Shown: piece after piece, positions 55,871 to 64,000 of the stretch
How the letters are laid out: each line of letters begins with the position of its first letter
How positions within the stretch are numbered: the first letter of the stretch is position 1
NCBI GenBank assembly: GCA_009731375.1
Contig: BJOX01000074.1
Span: 735,688 to 799,687 of the forward strand
Source of the DNA: Paulinella micropora
Taxonomy: Eukaryota; Cercozoa; Imbricatea; Euglyphida
DNA: 64,000 bases
Direction of reading: 5' to 3'
Position numbers and translations under genes: made by a program
Notes under the pieces: generated by a model
Database searches by the model: none
Seen by the model: only the letters and a program-made list of their open reading frames with translations
Told to the model about the DNA's origin: nothing

Positions 55871-56871
55871 TGATATGACATTACGTGGCGAGATATTGGT
55901 ACACGGCAGGCGAGATTGGACGGTAGCACCTAGAGAGAATGGGACTAAATCAATGTAATCCAAGTCCATTTAATTTTTTCATTTATTGCACCAGGCGATT
56001 TTCGCGCTCGAATGTATTGCACTTAGTACATCAATCTAAAATGCGTGTATTTTCGAGCACATTCCATGTCACATGTGCGTAAACAAGATAGCATGAGATA
56101 GTAATTGTCATGTAACTCCCTTTATTTAATACTTTAATGAACGTCTGAGGAGGTAGCATTTTCGGAAATATCACATCAGTCGTACGGGTTGGCAATGTTC
56201 GGAGACTGTGCGGAGTAAGCTTGGAATCAGAACCGAGACTGCACAGACGCGGGAATAGAATGAAAAAAGCAACATGCGCACTCATGCATGGACGCACGGA
56301 ACACTGATCGACTGTCGCTATGTGCATCAAAAAATGTCCTACATTCACTTGATGTTCTTTCGCACAAACAGCTTTCCACCTGTTCGGGAAAACTGTTGTC
56401 AAGGTGGCTTCTTTTTCGGCAGTGATGGCTTCGTTTCGTCAATGATTCGGCTGATTGCGTTCAATTAGGCAGATTATCAATCAAGTTCGCCCTAATTCTG
56501 CAGTAACTCAAACAATCGTTTCCGCACGCGCATATTCGTGCACTTGCGCAATACCGTGAAACTCCGTGACATGGATGTTGACGTGATGTAAACTGAAGTA
56601 CAGAATATTGCATAACTCTTTGGTCTGCACCTCTTCAGTCGTGCAGTGGAATGCCTGAGTTGCGTTATTTTTCCTCAGTACTTTCCTCCGTGACGCTCCT
56701 CTCTTTTGAAAGTGCAGACGACAACGCTGAAACAAAAGTGAGCATTGCATCCCGATTAAAATGAGGTACATCAGGTGCTTTTTGAAATTCAAAATTATGC
56801 GACTGTCTCGATGGCGTTTTCTGCTGTGTAATCTTACGTTTTCTCTACCTGTGTTTATTTTACATAAACAG
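55871..56871. other. Upstream region of the mannosyltransferase gene
   Basis: Unique sequence without supported frames. The first seen exon of the plus-strand gene needs an upstream exon ending in phase 2, which should lie here; I could not find a convincing one. Confidence 0.5.

Positions 56872-64000
<7,129 letters not shown>

Noticed and set aside
56652-56740. First PMT exon beginning at ATG 56652
   Set aside because: The frame to the donor at 56,740 ends in phase 0, but the next exon needs phase 2, so the join fails.

Overview
The window reads as nuclear DNA of a single-celled eukaryote (a protist or alga; the species cannot be told from sequence alone). Evidence: spliceosomal introns with GT-AG and one GC-AG junction, long microsatellites, LTR and non-LTR retroelements, a SINE, a MITE, and two host genes whose exons join in phase. 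Fourteen N gaps, mostly beside homopolymers or dinucleotide runs, mark an assembly with trouble at low-complexity DNA, so single-base frameshifts should be read with care.

Region 1 (1-12,340) and region 3 (20,980-30,011) are AT-rich and carry complementary parts of one polinton-like virus (PLV). The left part has an adenain-like protease, a penton-type minor capsid protein, a double-jelly-roll major capsid protein, another beta-rich structural protein, two ExoX-C (GKYK) proteins, a protein-primed family B DNA polymerase and an AP2-like protein. The right part has the packaging ATPase, a two-helix membrane protein, a long fibre ending in an S74 chaperone domain, and a retrovirus-type integrase. 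No core gene occurs twice, and the same unusual hairpin family dots both parts. The simplest reading is one endogenous PLV of about 21 kb, split by about 8.6 kb of foreign DNA and decayed: protease, capsid, polymerase, fibre and integrase all carry stops or frameshifts. A GC-rich piece of an intron-containing nuclease-like gene sits inside the left part.

Region 2 (12,480-20,970) holds a long ATGT microsatellite, exons of a secreted IPT/TIG-like protein, an unrecognised two-frame coding region of about 700 codons on the minus strand, and structured tandem repeats.

Region 4 (30,000-43,080) has a foldback element, a host-type gene with RCC1-like 'TDGTVVTWG' repeats plus cysteine-rich and membrane segments, and a complete but degenerate Ty1/copia element on the minus strand (LTRs 96-97 % alike by eye, target duplication AGTAT).

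Region 5 (43,080-51,060) is almost all satellite DNA: several minisatellites, tetranucleotide tracts, and a 352-bp MITE with a 9-bp target duplication.

Region 6 (51,300-64,000) holds two divergent host genes. The minus-strand one is BCD1/ZNHIT6 (box C/D snoRNP assembly, zf-HIT); six exons join in phase. The plus-strand one is a protein O-mannosyltransferase (GT39); ten exons are visible and the gene runs off the window. Their introns are full of microsatellites, a LINE fragment, SINE copies and, repeatedly, partial copies of exon edges.
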